The notes below the pieces were generated by a model that was not told the origin of the DNA, did not search any database, and worked only from the letters and a program-made list of their open reading frames with translations. This document shows, piece after piece, positions 40,686-48,579 of a stretch of 51,914 nt of DNA; the stretch's first letter is position 1, and every line of letters begins with the position of its first letter. Source of the stretch: Terriglobia bacterium (lineage in GTDB: Bacteria > Acidobacteriota > Terriglobia > JAJPHL01); the NCBI GenBank assembly GCA_021325275.1, contig JAJPHL010000008.1, forward strand, positions 1-51,914. The letters run 5' to 3'. The translations under genes were made by a program, and so were the position numbers.

Positions 40686-41990
40686 CTACTGCACTAACCG
40701 CGAAATCTCTCCCGTCGCCTTAAGCACCTGTAACTTCGCTTTGTCCCCGGCGAATCCCGAATCGAGCAGGGCATTCCACTTGCCGCTTTCCTCAAGCCGC
40801 GCCTGTTCAAGCTCCTTCGCCCCGGCGCGGCCTTCCTCGAATTGCGCCAGCGTCACCGACGTGTTCTGGCGCGCCAGTTCCAGCTCCAGCCGCGCGACTT
40901 CCTTGGATGCCGTGGCTTCGCGCGATTGTTGAAACGCCGTCCGCACGTCGAGCGCGATCCGCCGCTTGGCCGACTCCAGAGCAGCCTTGGCCACCGTGAT
41001 TTCGGCCGTGGCCTCGCCGACTCGCGCGGCAATCTTAGCATTGGCGAAGAGCGGAATCTTAATCGACGTGCCTAACTGGATGTTGTTCGGCGTGAGAGTG
41101 TTCAAACTGCTCGTGACGAAGCGCGTGGCCCGCGTCAAGTACGCGTAGTTGACGAGCAATTCCATCTGCGGATATTTCTGGCTTTCCTCGGCGCGCAAGC
41201 GCGCTTCCCTCGCTTGCAACTCGAAGTTGAGTTTTTTCAGCTCCGCGCTATTGTCCCACGCCCGCTGCACGGCGCGATTTTCTTCCTCCACCGAATCGAG
41301 CGCGGCATCCGCTTCGAGCGCCCCCAGCGGCTCGGGCGACGTCCGGAATCGGCGATCTTCGGGAAGCGATAACAGGCTTCTCAGGGTCGATTCGAGCAAC
41401 GTCACACGTCCTTGCATTTCCAAGATGTGTTGACGATTGCGCGCTACGTTGAGTTTCGCGCGCGTCCCTTCGCTCGGCAGCTCGCGCCCTTCTTTCACGC
41501 GCTCGAGCATGAGCGCTTCGAGCTTCGTCAAGCTGCCGGTCTCTTTCGACACCGCTTCGAGCTCGCTCGCCGTGTGGGCGAGATCGAGATACGCCGTCGA
41601 GACGCGCCAAATCAAATCGTCGCGCCGCACCGACGCGCCCGCCGAGACAGCTTGCGCGTTGGCGCGCATTTCCTCGACGGCGTGGCTGAGGGGCCGGTTG
41701 AGAATTTGCCCGATGACCACGGCATTGGCGATCGACGGCGGCTGTCCTTCGATCAACTGCGACGTGCCGCGCGTGTACGCCGCGCCCGATCCCAGATAGA
41801 ACGCCGGGATGAACGCCGAGCGCGCTTCGTTGATCGCCTGCTGCGCGGCGTCCTGCTGCGCTTGCATCACTTTCACCTCCGGGCTGGCGGCGAGCGCCAT
41901 CTCGACGGCTTGTTTCAGCGTCAGAGTTTCCGGTGGAGTATCGGGAGCACCGCTGGCGAGCAGAGTTAGAGAAAGAAGGAAATGGAACAT
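40686..41990 (-). CDS. TolC family outer-membrane efflux protein
   Basis: A 434-residue protein with a signal sequence (FHFLLSLTLLASG). ETLTLKQAVEMALAASPEVK is the classical N-terminal segment of the OEP family, and the two long helical repeats are evident, e.g. LIWRVSTAYLDLAHTASELE and RRIALDVRTAFQQSREA. Strand regions such as FYLGSGAAYTRG and MELLVNYAYLTRA are the beta-barrel parts. It is in one operon with the permease, TPR and membrane-fusion genes and should provide the outer-membrane channel. Confidence 0.93.
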   Translation of the reverse strand: MFHFLLSLTLLASGAPDTPPETLTLKQAVEMALAASPEVKVMQAQQDAAQQAINEARSAFIPAFYLGSGAAYTRGTSQLIEGQPPSIANAVVIGQILNRPLSHAVEEMRANAQAVSAGASVRRDDLIWRVSTAYLDLAHTASELEAVSKETGSLTKLEALMLERVKEGRELPSEGTRAKLNVARNRQHILEMQGRVTLLESTLRSLLSLPEDRRFRTSPEPLGALEADAALDSVEEENRAVQRAWDNSAELKKLNFELQAREARLRAEESQKYPQMELLVNYAYLTRATRFVTSSLNTLTPNNIQLGTSIKIPLFANAKIAARVGEATAEITVAKAALESAKRRIALDVRTAFQQSREATASKEVARLELELARQNTSVTLAQFEEGRAGAKELEQARLEESGKWNALLDSGFAGDKAKLQVLKATGEISRLVQ

Positions 41991-42014
41991 GAGTCCTCCG
42001 CAAAAGTGAGAATG

Positions 42015-43220
42015 TTATTCGTAGCGCAGCGCCTCGGTGGGATTCAACTGCGACGCGCGATTGGCCGGGATCACGCCGAAAACCACTCCGACCAAACATG
42101 ACACGGCCAACGCCACGGCGATGGAAACGCCGGAGATGGGAATGTACATCGCGCCGGCGAGCGCGCGCACCGCCAGCGGTATCGCCACGCCGACGGCGGT
42201 GCCCATCAGCCCGCCCAGCATGCTGATCACGCATGCTTCCACCAGGAACTGCATCAGGATTTCGCGGCGCTTCGCGCCGATCGCCAGCTTGATGCCGATT
42301 TCACGCGTGCGTTCGGTGACCGTCACCAGCATGATGTTCATGATGCCGATTCCGCTGATGATCAGCGTGATCGTGGAAATCAAAATCAACACTATGGTCA
42401 GCGCCAAGCCGATGTTTCCGGCCGTCGCCAGGATTTCCGAGAGATTCTCCACGCGATAGACCGAGCCCGGACGATGGCGATTCTGCAAAACTTGTTTCAC
42501 GCGCTCGGTGACCGCCACCACGTTGGTGGCCTTGTCGACCGAGACGTAAAGCTGATCCACTTTGCCGCTGTTGTCGAAGTAACGCATCACGGTGATGGGA
42601 ATCAGCAGCGTCTCCTTGGTGACTTCCGATTGTCCAAACGTCTCGACGCCCTCGCGAAACGTTCCGATGACTGTGAATTGCAATCCGTGAATTTTGACGC
42701 GCCGGCCCAACGCATCCGGCAGCGTCCCGTACAGTTTTTTCGCAAGCGGCTCGGTCATTAGGCAAACTTTGTCGCGATTCGTCAACTCGTCGGAATCGAA
42801 GAATCGCCCGACGGCGAGTTTCAGATTGCGGATCAGGCGATAGTCTTCGTTGGTGCCGATCACCGTGACGTCGCGCTCGGCGGAATCGACCACCAGGCGA
42901 TCGTATTGAATGATAATCGCCGCCGCGGCCCGCACGTGCGCCACTTCTTGGCGTACGGCTTGAAGATCTTCTACGGTGAGGTGATCCGACAGCGCGCTTC
43001 TGCTGATGGGTTTGTCTCCGGCTTCGTAGAAAGCGTAGATCAGGTTCGATCCCACGCCTTCGATTTGTTGCATGATGTAGTCGCGGCCGGTTAGCGCGAT
43101 GGTGACGACGAGAATCACCGAAGCGGTGCCGATGATCATCCCCAGGGCGGTCAGCAGCGAGCGCACACGATTGGCGCGCAGCGCGTCCCAGGAAAATCGC
43201 AGAGCTTCGGCGACGAACAC
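42015..43220 (-). CDS. MacB-type ABC transporter permease (FtsX family)
   Basis: A 401-residue protein with the four-helix MacB topology: helix 1 at LLTALGMIIGTASVILVV, a ~220-residue periplasmic domain, then ISTITLIISGIGIMNIMLV, RTREIGIKLAIGAKRREI and two further helices. The nucleotide-binding domain that precedes it in true MacB is absent, and no separate ATPase gene is in the operon. The start is a GTG; the TPR gene ends 4 bases before it. It probably works with the fusion protein (44166-45419) and TolC, using an ATPase encoded elsewhere. Confidence 0.9.
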   Translation of the reverse strand: MFVAEALRFSWDALRANRVRSLLTALGMIIGTASVILVVTIALTGRDYIMQQIEGVGSNLIYAFYEAGDKPISRSALSDHLTVEDLQAVRQEVAHVRAAAAIIIQYDRLVVDSAERDVTVIGTNEDYRLIRNLKLAVGRFFDSDELTNRDKVCLMTEPLAKKLYGTLPDALGRRVKIHGLQFTVIGTFREGVETFGQSEVTKETLLIPITVMRYFDNSGKVDQLYVSVDKATNVVAVTERVKQVLQNRHRPGSVYRVENLSEILATAGNIGLALTIVLILISTITLIISGIGIMNIMLVTVTERTREIGIKLAIGAKRREILMQFLVEACVISMLGGLMGTAVGVAIPLAVRALAGAMYIPISGVSIAVALAVSCLVGVVFGVIPANRASQLNPTEALRYE

Positions 43221-43224
43221 TCCT

Positions 43225-44124
43225 CTACTCTACCTTTTCCAGTTCCTTCTTCGCATCTTTCAGGTTGGGATTTTCTTGCAGCGCGGCGCGAAATTCGCGC
43301 GCGGCTTCCTGGCGGCGTCCCTGGCGCGCTTGGATTTTTCCGAGCAGCAGGCGGGCGTGCGCCAGGGTCGGCTCGTCGCCGGGCGCGGGCGGTCCCGCGG
43401 CGATGAATTGGCCCACCAGACGCTCCGCTTCCGGAAGGCGTTGGCCCTGTTCCAGCAGCGCCATGGCGAGTGCGTACGACGCCTTCGCGTCGGTGGATTT
43501 CCGCAGGGCTTCTTCCATCGCCGGATAATTCTTGCGGCGATGATAGTATCCGCCGAGTTCGAGATAGCGGCCCGAAGTCGGATCGATCTCGATGGCGGTT
43601 TTCAAGTGCCGCTCCGCCACGGCGTATTTTTCGTCTTTCTCGGCAATGCGCGAAAGCGCCAGCAGTCCGTCGCCCTTGTTGATGCGTCCGATGGCGTCGG
43701 CTTGCTCGCGCGCTTTGTCCATGCCGCCGCCGAACGCCGTGGGAGCCTCCATATAAAATTCAAGAAGGTCGGCGCGCGCTTCGAGATTCTTCGGATCCAG
43801 CGCCACCGCTTTTTCGAAGGCGCGGCGCACTTCGCTCACCATAAACGCGGCGTGGACGGGATTGCTGTTCTCGGCCTTGCGTCCCAGGGCGCGCGCCAAC
43901 CACAGCCAGTCGCTGGAACTATCGGGATGCGCCTGGACAGCCTTGCGGAATTCGTGAACGGCGCGATCGTAGTTGCCTTCCGTGAAGGCGATTTGTCCGG
44001 CGAGGAGATGCTCGCGCGTGTGCGCCATCGCCACCGCTCCGGCGTGGAGGAACGTGGCGGCACACACCCACACGAACAACGTCGTCAGAACGCGAGTACG
44101 TCTCATAGCCCTTTTCTTTCTCAT
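43225..44124 (-). CDS. Secreted TPR protein
   Basis: A 299-residue protein with a signal peptide (VLTTLFVWVCAATFLHAG) and TPR-like helical repeats: EGNYDRAVHEFRKAVQAHP, VRRAFEKAVALDPKNLEAR, VAERHLKTAIEIDPTSGRY and GRRQEAAREFRAALQENPN. The gene lies between the membrane-fusion protein and permease genes, where a LolD-like ATPase is usually found. It could scaffold the efflux complex; this is inferred from context. A second ATG 18 bases in (MRRTRVLTT) is an alternative start. Confidence 0.85.
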   Translation of the reverse strand: MRKKRAMRRTRVLTTLFVWVCAATFLHAGAVAMAHTREHLLAGQIAFTEGNYDRAVHEFRKAVQAHPDSSSDWLWLARALGRKAENSNPVHAAFMVSEVRRAFEKAVALDPKNLEARADLLEFYMEAPTAFGGGMDKAREQADAIGRINKGDGLLALSRIAEKDEKYAVAERHLKTAIEIDPTSGRYLELGGYYHRRKNYPAMEEALRKSTDAKASYALAMALLEQGQRLPEAERLVGQFIAAGPPAPGDEPTLAHARLLLGKIQARQGRRQEAAREFRAALQENPNLKDAKKELEKVE

Positions 44125-44165
44125 CCGGCCCGTCGCACCGAGCTGGATGCCGCCCGATTCCCCCT

Positions 44166-45419
44166 CTAAGAACCGGACGCCTCCGCCTTCACTTTCATTC
44201 CGCCGGAGAGCTTGTGTTCTCCGCCGACGGCTACCGTTTGCCCCTCGCTCACGCCCTCCACAATTTCCACGCGCGTTACATCGGAAATGCCCAACTTCAC
44301 TTCCTTGCGATCCACGCGACCGCCGCTATCATCGTATACGAAAACATAATGCCGCGTGGATGTTCCGCCGGGCCCCGGCTCGCTGGTCACCGCTTCCTTC
44401 GGCAGCGTCAAAACGCGATCGGCGCGCTTCGCGACAATCTCAACGTTCACGTTGACGCCCGGCAACAAGCGATTCTCCTGATTCTCGATCAAGCATTCCA
44501 CCGCGCCCACGCTGCGGCTTCCCAACAACTCCACTTCCGCCGGCATGCGATTCACTTTGCCCGGCCACTTCACGCCCGGCGCAGCGTCCCAGGTCAGCAC
44601 CACGTCCTCGCCCGGCGCCAGCCGGCCCAACTCCGGCTCGTCGACGTAGACCTTCACGCGCAACTTGCCGGTGTCCGCGACTTTCGCCAACAGGTCGCCG
44701 CGATTCACGAAGTTGCCGCGCTGCACGGGCAGCGCGTAAACCACGCCGGAGATCGGCGCCGAGACCGAGCTGGCGTTGAAACGTTCTTGCGCCAACTTCA
44801 ACGCCGCTTGCGCTTCGTTCACTCTCGCCGCGGCGCGCTCGCGATCCTGCGCGCTGTAGCGTTTCCCTCGACGCGATTGCAAGTACGCCAGATCCTGATT
44901 CGCTTTGTTCAAACGATCCCGCGCCGAATCTGTTTCACTGCGCGTGGCGGCGTTCTTCGCTAACAGCCTCTCGGAAATTCCCAGTTGCCGCTGTGCTTCC
45001 TGCTGCTCGAGCGTCGCTTTCTGGATTTGATTTTCCAACTCCAGATTGTCCGACGTTGTTCCGCCGCGATCGATGGCCCGAACATCGTCTTCCGCGCCTT
45101 GCAATTCCGATTGAGCCCGCGCCACGTCCGCCGCGGATTCGGTGCGATTCAACTCAATGAGTAATTGCCCGGCTTTGACGCGATCGCCTTCTTTGACATC
45201 CACGTTCGTCACCGTCCCCGGAGTGAGCGTGCGCAGTTCGCGGGAATCGACCGGCTCGACTTTTCCGTTCGTGGTGACGTTGCTGACCAGCGATGCGCGC
45301 TCCACTTTCACGAAGCGCACCGGTGTCGCCGCGCTGTCGCGATTCAAATAGAAATATCCGGCCGCCGCTGAGCCTGCGAGCAGCGCGATCACCAGGACCC
45401 ATCGGAGGAAAGCACTCAT
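44166..45419 (-). CDS. Efflux periplasmic adaptor (membrane-fusion protein, MacA/HlyD-like)
   Basis: A 417-residue protein with an N-terminal anchor (FLRWVLVIALLAGSAAAGYF), a lipoyl-like half (VTNVDVKEGDRVKAGQLLIE), a long coiled-coil hairpin (about residues 90-210, including LQGAEDDVRAIDRGG), the second lipoyl half SVSAPISGVVYALPVQRGN, and beta-barrel segments. It bridges the inner-membrane permease and TolC. The start at MSAFLRWVL is chosen over an upstream in-frame ATG because it lies directly before the helix. TATACT in the 82-base divergent gap may be its -10. First gene of the efflux operon. Confidence 0.92.
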   Translation of the reverse strand: MSAFLRWVLVIALLAGSAAAGYFYLNRDSAATPVRFVKVERASLVSNVTTNGKVEPVDSRELRTLTPGTVTNVDVKEGDRVKAGQLLIELNRTESAADVARAQSELQGAEDDVRAIDRGGTTSDNLELENQIQKATLEQQEAQRQLGISERLLAKNAATRSETDSARDRLNKANQDLAYLQSRRGKRYSAQDRERAAARVNEAQAALKLAQERFNASSVSAPISGVVYALPVQRGNFVNRGDLLAKVADTGKLRVKVYVDEPELGRLAPGEDVVLTWDAAPGVKWPGKVNRMPAEVELLGSRSVGAVECLIENQENRLLPGVNVNVEIVAKRADRVLTLPKEAVTSEPGPGGTSTRHYVFVYDDSGGRVDRKEVKLGISDVTRVEIVEGVSEGQTVAVGGEHKLSGGMKVKAEASGS

Positions 45420-45501
45420 GGCGCGTAAACTTGCGTAAGTATAACATTGTAGTGAGCGAGTCGCGCCCGCAACAAGGCCTCTAGCCATAAGAGTTCAGCA
45501 C

Positions 45502-46446
45502 ATGGAGAAAAGTTTCACCGCCGCGCCGGATGATCTAGCCGTTCGGCCACAATTGTCACATTCTGTGCGCGTGGGCACCGCCGGGTGGAACTACCGGGAC
45601 TGGATTGGTCCGGTATATCCTCGCAAGCGACCGCGAGGATTCCACGAGTTGGGTTACTTAGCGCAATTCTTCGACGTCGCGGAGATCAACACGTCGTTCT
45701 ATGGCGCCGTGCGGCCGTCGACGGCGCGCAAATGGCTGGAGGCAGTCGCGCCGTTTCCGCATTTTCAATTTACGGCGAAGCTGCATCAGGCCTTCACGCA
45801 CCACATGAATCCGGCGGAGCCTCCGCCGGCGCTCGATACGGAGGAGTTTCGCGCTTTCGCCAGCACGCTTGCTGACGCCGGCAAGCTCGGCGCGGTGCTG
45901 GCGCAATTTCCGTGGTCGTTCAAGAATACGGCGGACAATCGCGCGTATCTCGAGCGGTTGCTTGATACGTTCACGGAGTATCCGATGGTGGTGGAAGCAC
46001 GCCACGCGTCGTGGGACGATCCACAGTTTTGGAAACTGCTGGTGGATCGCGGCGCGGGATTCTGCAATATCGATCAGCCGGTGATCGGCAAGAGTCTTGG
46101 ACCCAGCGCGCGCCGGACGTCCGGCGTCGGATACGTGCGTCTCCACGGACGCAACTACAAAGAGTGGTTCGCCGAGCACGGCCGCGACGCGCGCTACGAC
46201 TATCTTTACTCGCGCGAGGAATTGGCCGGATGGAAAGAGCGCGTCGAGCAAGTTTCGCAGAACGCCTCGGCGACCTACGTGATCGCCAACAATCATTATC
46301 AGGGACAAGCGGCGGCCAACGCCCTGGAGTTGATCTCCATGCTGCTGGATGCCCCGGTGCCCGCGCCGTCGGCGCTGGTGGAAGCATATCCGCGCCTGGC
46401 CGACGTGACGGTGACTGCGCAGCCGTCGCTTTTTTCGATAAAATAG
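45502..46446 (+). CDS. DUF72 domain protein (YecE-like)
   Basis: A 314-residue predicted TIM barrel. The N-terminal VGTAGWNYRDWIGPVYP and the following AEINTSFYGAVRPSTARKW are the DUF72 signatures, and FTAKLHQAFTH, VVEARHASW, and YVRLHGRNYKEWF continue it. The activity of the family is not established. It diverges from the efflux operon and precedes mreD by 9 bases, an unusual pairing. Confidence 0.9.
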   Translation: MEKSFTAAPDDLAVRPQLSHSVRVGTAGWNYRDWIGPVYPRKRPRGFHELGYLAQFFDVAEINTSFYGAVRPSTARKWLEAVAPFPHFQFTAKLHQAFTHHMNPAEPPPALDTEEFRAFASTLADAGKLGAVLAQFPWSFKNTADNRAYLERLLDTFTEYPMVVEARHASWDDPQFWKLLVDRGAGFCNIDQPVIGKSLGPSARRTSGVGYVRLHGRNYKEWFAEHGRDARYDYLYSREELAGWKERVEQVSQNASATYVIANNHYQGQAAANALELISMLLDAPVPAPSALVEAYPRLADVTVTAQPSLFSIK

Positions 46447-46455
46447 CTCGACTCA

Positions 46456-46980
46456 ATGATGCAAGAATCGATTGGACGATCGCTCGAGCGCACCGAAGTT
46501 CATCGCTATCCCATTTGGGCGATGATCCTGGTGCCGATCGTCGCCCTCTCGATCCAGACGCGCTTGGCGGTTTCCTTCTCGAATTCCTCGGGACTCGATC
46601 TGGCGTTGCTAGTCACCGTGTATTTCGCCAGCAATCGCCGCAACCAAATCGTCGGCCTCATGCTTGGCGCAGCCATTGGCTTGGCGCAAGACGCGCTCGG
46701 TTCCGGGCCGATCGGCGTGTACGGCATCGTCAAGACACTGGTGGGCTACATTGCGTCGTCGCTGGGAGCGCAGATCGACACCAGTCATTCGGTGATTCGC
46801 GCGGTGCTTGTGTTCATTTCCTACTACGTCCACTTGGCAATCTATTTCGTGTTGGTGCGCGTGCTGCTCGATCGTCCGATGTCGTTTCCGCCGTGGGGAG
46901 GGATTGTGCGCGCGATCGTCAACGCCGTGGTGGGAGTGATTCTTTTCGACTTGCTCGATCGCTTGCGGATCAAGGAGTAG
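46456..46980 (+). CDS. mreD: Rod shape-determining protein MreD
   Basis: A 174-residue inner-membrane protein with about five hydrophobic helices. LVTVYFASNRRNQIVGLMLG and LAQDALGSGPIGVYGIVKTL match the central MreD motif (AQD..G..G..GL/V). It belongs to the elongasome with MreB, MreC, RodA and PBP2. No mreB or mreC flank it, so it is displaced from the usual mreBCD order; mrdA/rodA could lie downstream only outside this window, since the next gene is convergent. The start is tandem ATGs without a strong site. Confidence 0.88.
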   Translation: MMQESIGRSLERTEVHRYPIWAMILVPIVALSIQTRLAVSFSNSSGLDLALLVTVYFASNRRNQIVGLMLGAAIGLAQDALGSGPIGVYGIVKTLVGYIASSLGAQIDTSHSVIRAVLVFISYYVHLAIYFVLVRVLLDRPMSFPPWGGIVRAIVNAVVGVILFDLLDRLRIKE

Positions 46981-47009
46981 GTTATCGGAAGAGTCTGGCG
47001 AAACCGAAT

Positions 47010-47417
47010 CTAACGAAAAAGATGTAGCAACTGCACGCCCATTACGCTAATCCCCAGCAATCCCGCGACAACTTGGGCCGCCATGTCGAACGCCCACACC
47101 AGCAGAGCCGGTCCTACGCTGGTGTTCAGCACTTCCTTGATCACGAAGAGGCTGAGGAAAACGCCCAGGATCGCGCCCAGCGACACCCCGAGCACCGGGA
47201 CCATCACGTCGGGGAAGAGCGTCACGCAGACCCATGCGGCGCCCGACGCCGACAGCGCGGCGATCGAGGCGCGCACGATCGTGACATATTTCAACCCTGC
47301 GATTCGCGCACCAATGAAGATGAGCGCCGCGGCGATCACGAGGCTGATGGCCAACAATCCCGCGGCAGAGTGAAGAACGTCGCCGAACAATCCGTCTGCG
47401 ATGATGGGTGCGATCAT
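47010..47417 (-). CDS. Small membrane protein of unknown function, 135 aa
   Basis: I do not recognise the family. It has four hydrophobic segments, e.g. GLLAISLVIAAALIFIG, FPDVMVPVLGVSLGAILGVF and VVAGLLGISVMGVQLL. AAGGAG six bases before the ATG at 47417 supports this start over the longer in-frame version. It is convergent with mreD (29 bases apart) and lies downstream of the quinone oxidoreductase, separated by a hairpin-bearing gap. Confidence 0.72.
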   Translation of the reverse strand: MIAPIIADGLFGDVLHSAAGLLAISLVIAAALIFIGARIAGLKYVTIVRASIAALSASGAAWVCVTLFPDVMVPVLGVSLGAILGVFLSLFVIKEVLNTSVGPALLVWAFDMAAQVVAGLLGISVMGVQLLHLFR

Positions 47418-47519
47418 CACGTCTCCTTGGCGCTGCTGTCGACTAAACTTTCGGGGCGACACCAGCCTACTGCTGGAGTGACGGAACTTCTAGCAAAATG
47501 GTTGCAAGGACGCCAGTAC

Positions 47520-47536
47520 GGCGGTCTTAGACCGCC
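47520..47536. terminator. Hairpin whose loop is the qor stop codon
   Basis: GGCGGTC-TTA-GACCGCC is a perfect 7-bp stem; read on the minus strand the TTA loop is the TAA stop of the oxidoreductase. A direct repeat CGCCAGTACGG flanks the hairpin on both sides (47511-47521, 47533-47543). It may be a REP-like unit or a compact terminator; no T run follows. Confidence 0.5.
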
Positions 47537-48501
47537 AGTACGGTTGACCCTGTGGTTTTTCTCGCTTCCAAGTCGCGATGCGCCTGTGCTGCATCTTTCA
47601 GCGGGTAAGTTTGGTGCACCGAAATTTTCACCGCGCCGCTCGAGATGGCGTGGATGAGATCGGCGGCGGTGGCTACCAGGTCTTTGTGCGTGGCGATGTG
47701 ATGCATCAGAACGGGCCGCGTAAGATAGAGCGAACCTTTGGCCGCGAGTTGCGCAATCGCGAACGGCGGAACGGGACCCGAGGCATTGCCGTAACTCACC
47801 ATGAGTCCGCGCGGACTCAGGCAATCGAGCGATCCCATGAATGTGTCTTTACCGGCGGAGTCGTAAACCACCGGCACGCCCTTACCGCTCGTGATCTCAC
47901 GGACCCGCTCGGTGAAATTCTCGCGTGTGTAGACGATGGTGTGCTTGCATCCGTTCGATTTCGCGAGCGCGGCTTTTTCGTCGCTGCCGACGGTGCCGAT
48001 CACCGTCGCGCCGAGATGCGACGCCCACTGGCAGAGGATCAATCCCACGCCGCCGGCCGCGGCATGAACCAAAATTGTTTCGCCGCCCTTCAGCGGAAAC
48101 GTTTTGCGAATGAGATATTGCGCGGTCATGCCCTTGAGCATCATCGCCGCCGCGGTTTGATCGCTGATGCCGGCGGGAATCTTCACAACTTTTTCCGCCG
48201 GAATCGTGCGGACCTCCGCATACGCGCCCAACGACGACGGATACGCCACACGATCGCCCACGCGGAGATCGCTGACGCCCGCGCCGAGTTCTTCCACCAC
48301 GCCGGCTGCTTCCATGCCGGGCACGCACGGGAATCCGGGATTGGGATAGAGTCCGGTGCGAATGTATGTATCGATGTAGTTGAGTCCGACGGCGGTGTGA
48401 CGCAGCCGAACTTCGCCCGCGCCGGGTTTGCCGGGATCGTAATCTTCCCACACCAGTACTTCAGGTCCACCCGTTTGATGCATGCGAATTGCTTTAGGCA
48501 T
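47527..48501 (-). CDS. NADPH:quinone oxidoreductase (zinc-less MDR, QorA-like)
   Basis: A 324-residue medium-chain reductase. RMHQTGGPEVLVWEDYDPG and IDTYIRTGLYPNPGFPCVPG open the catalytic domain; AAMMLKGMTAQYLIRKTFPL and VHAAAGGVGLILCQWASHLG give the QOR signature and NADPH loop. Zinc-ligand cysteines are absent, as expected for quinone reductases. It reduces quinones in one-electron steps using NADPH. The start is clear. The final residues TVLAV are encoded by one arm of the terminal hairpin. Confidence 0.93.
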   Translation of the reverse strand: MPKAIRMHQTGGPEVLVWEDYDPGKPGAGEVRLRHTAVGLNYIDTYIRTGLYPNPGFPCVPGMEAAGVVEELGAGVSDLRVGDRVAYPSSLGAYAEVRTIPAEKVVKIPAGISDQTAAAMMLKGMTAQYLIRKTFPLKGGETILVHAAAGGVGLILCQWASHLGATVIGTVGSDEKAALAKSNGCKHTIVYTRENFTERVREITSGKGVPVVYDSAGKDTFMGSLDCLSPRGLMVSYGNASGPVPPFAIAQLAAKGSLYLTRPVLMHHIATHKDLVATAADLIHAISSGAVKISVHQTYPLKDAAQAHRDLEARKTTGSTVLAV

Positions 48502-48579
48502 ACAGCAATTCTATCGTGGAACAGTTGTTTGAACGGCGGCATGCCCGCCTGTTGGTTTGAACCGCGGGCGAGTGTCCGC

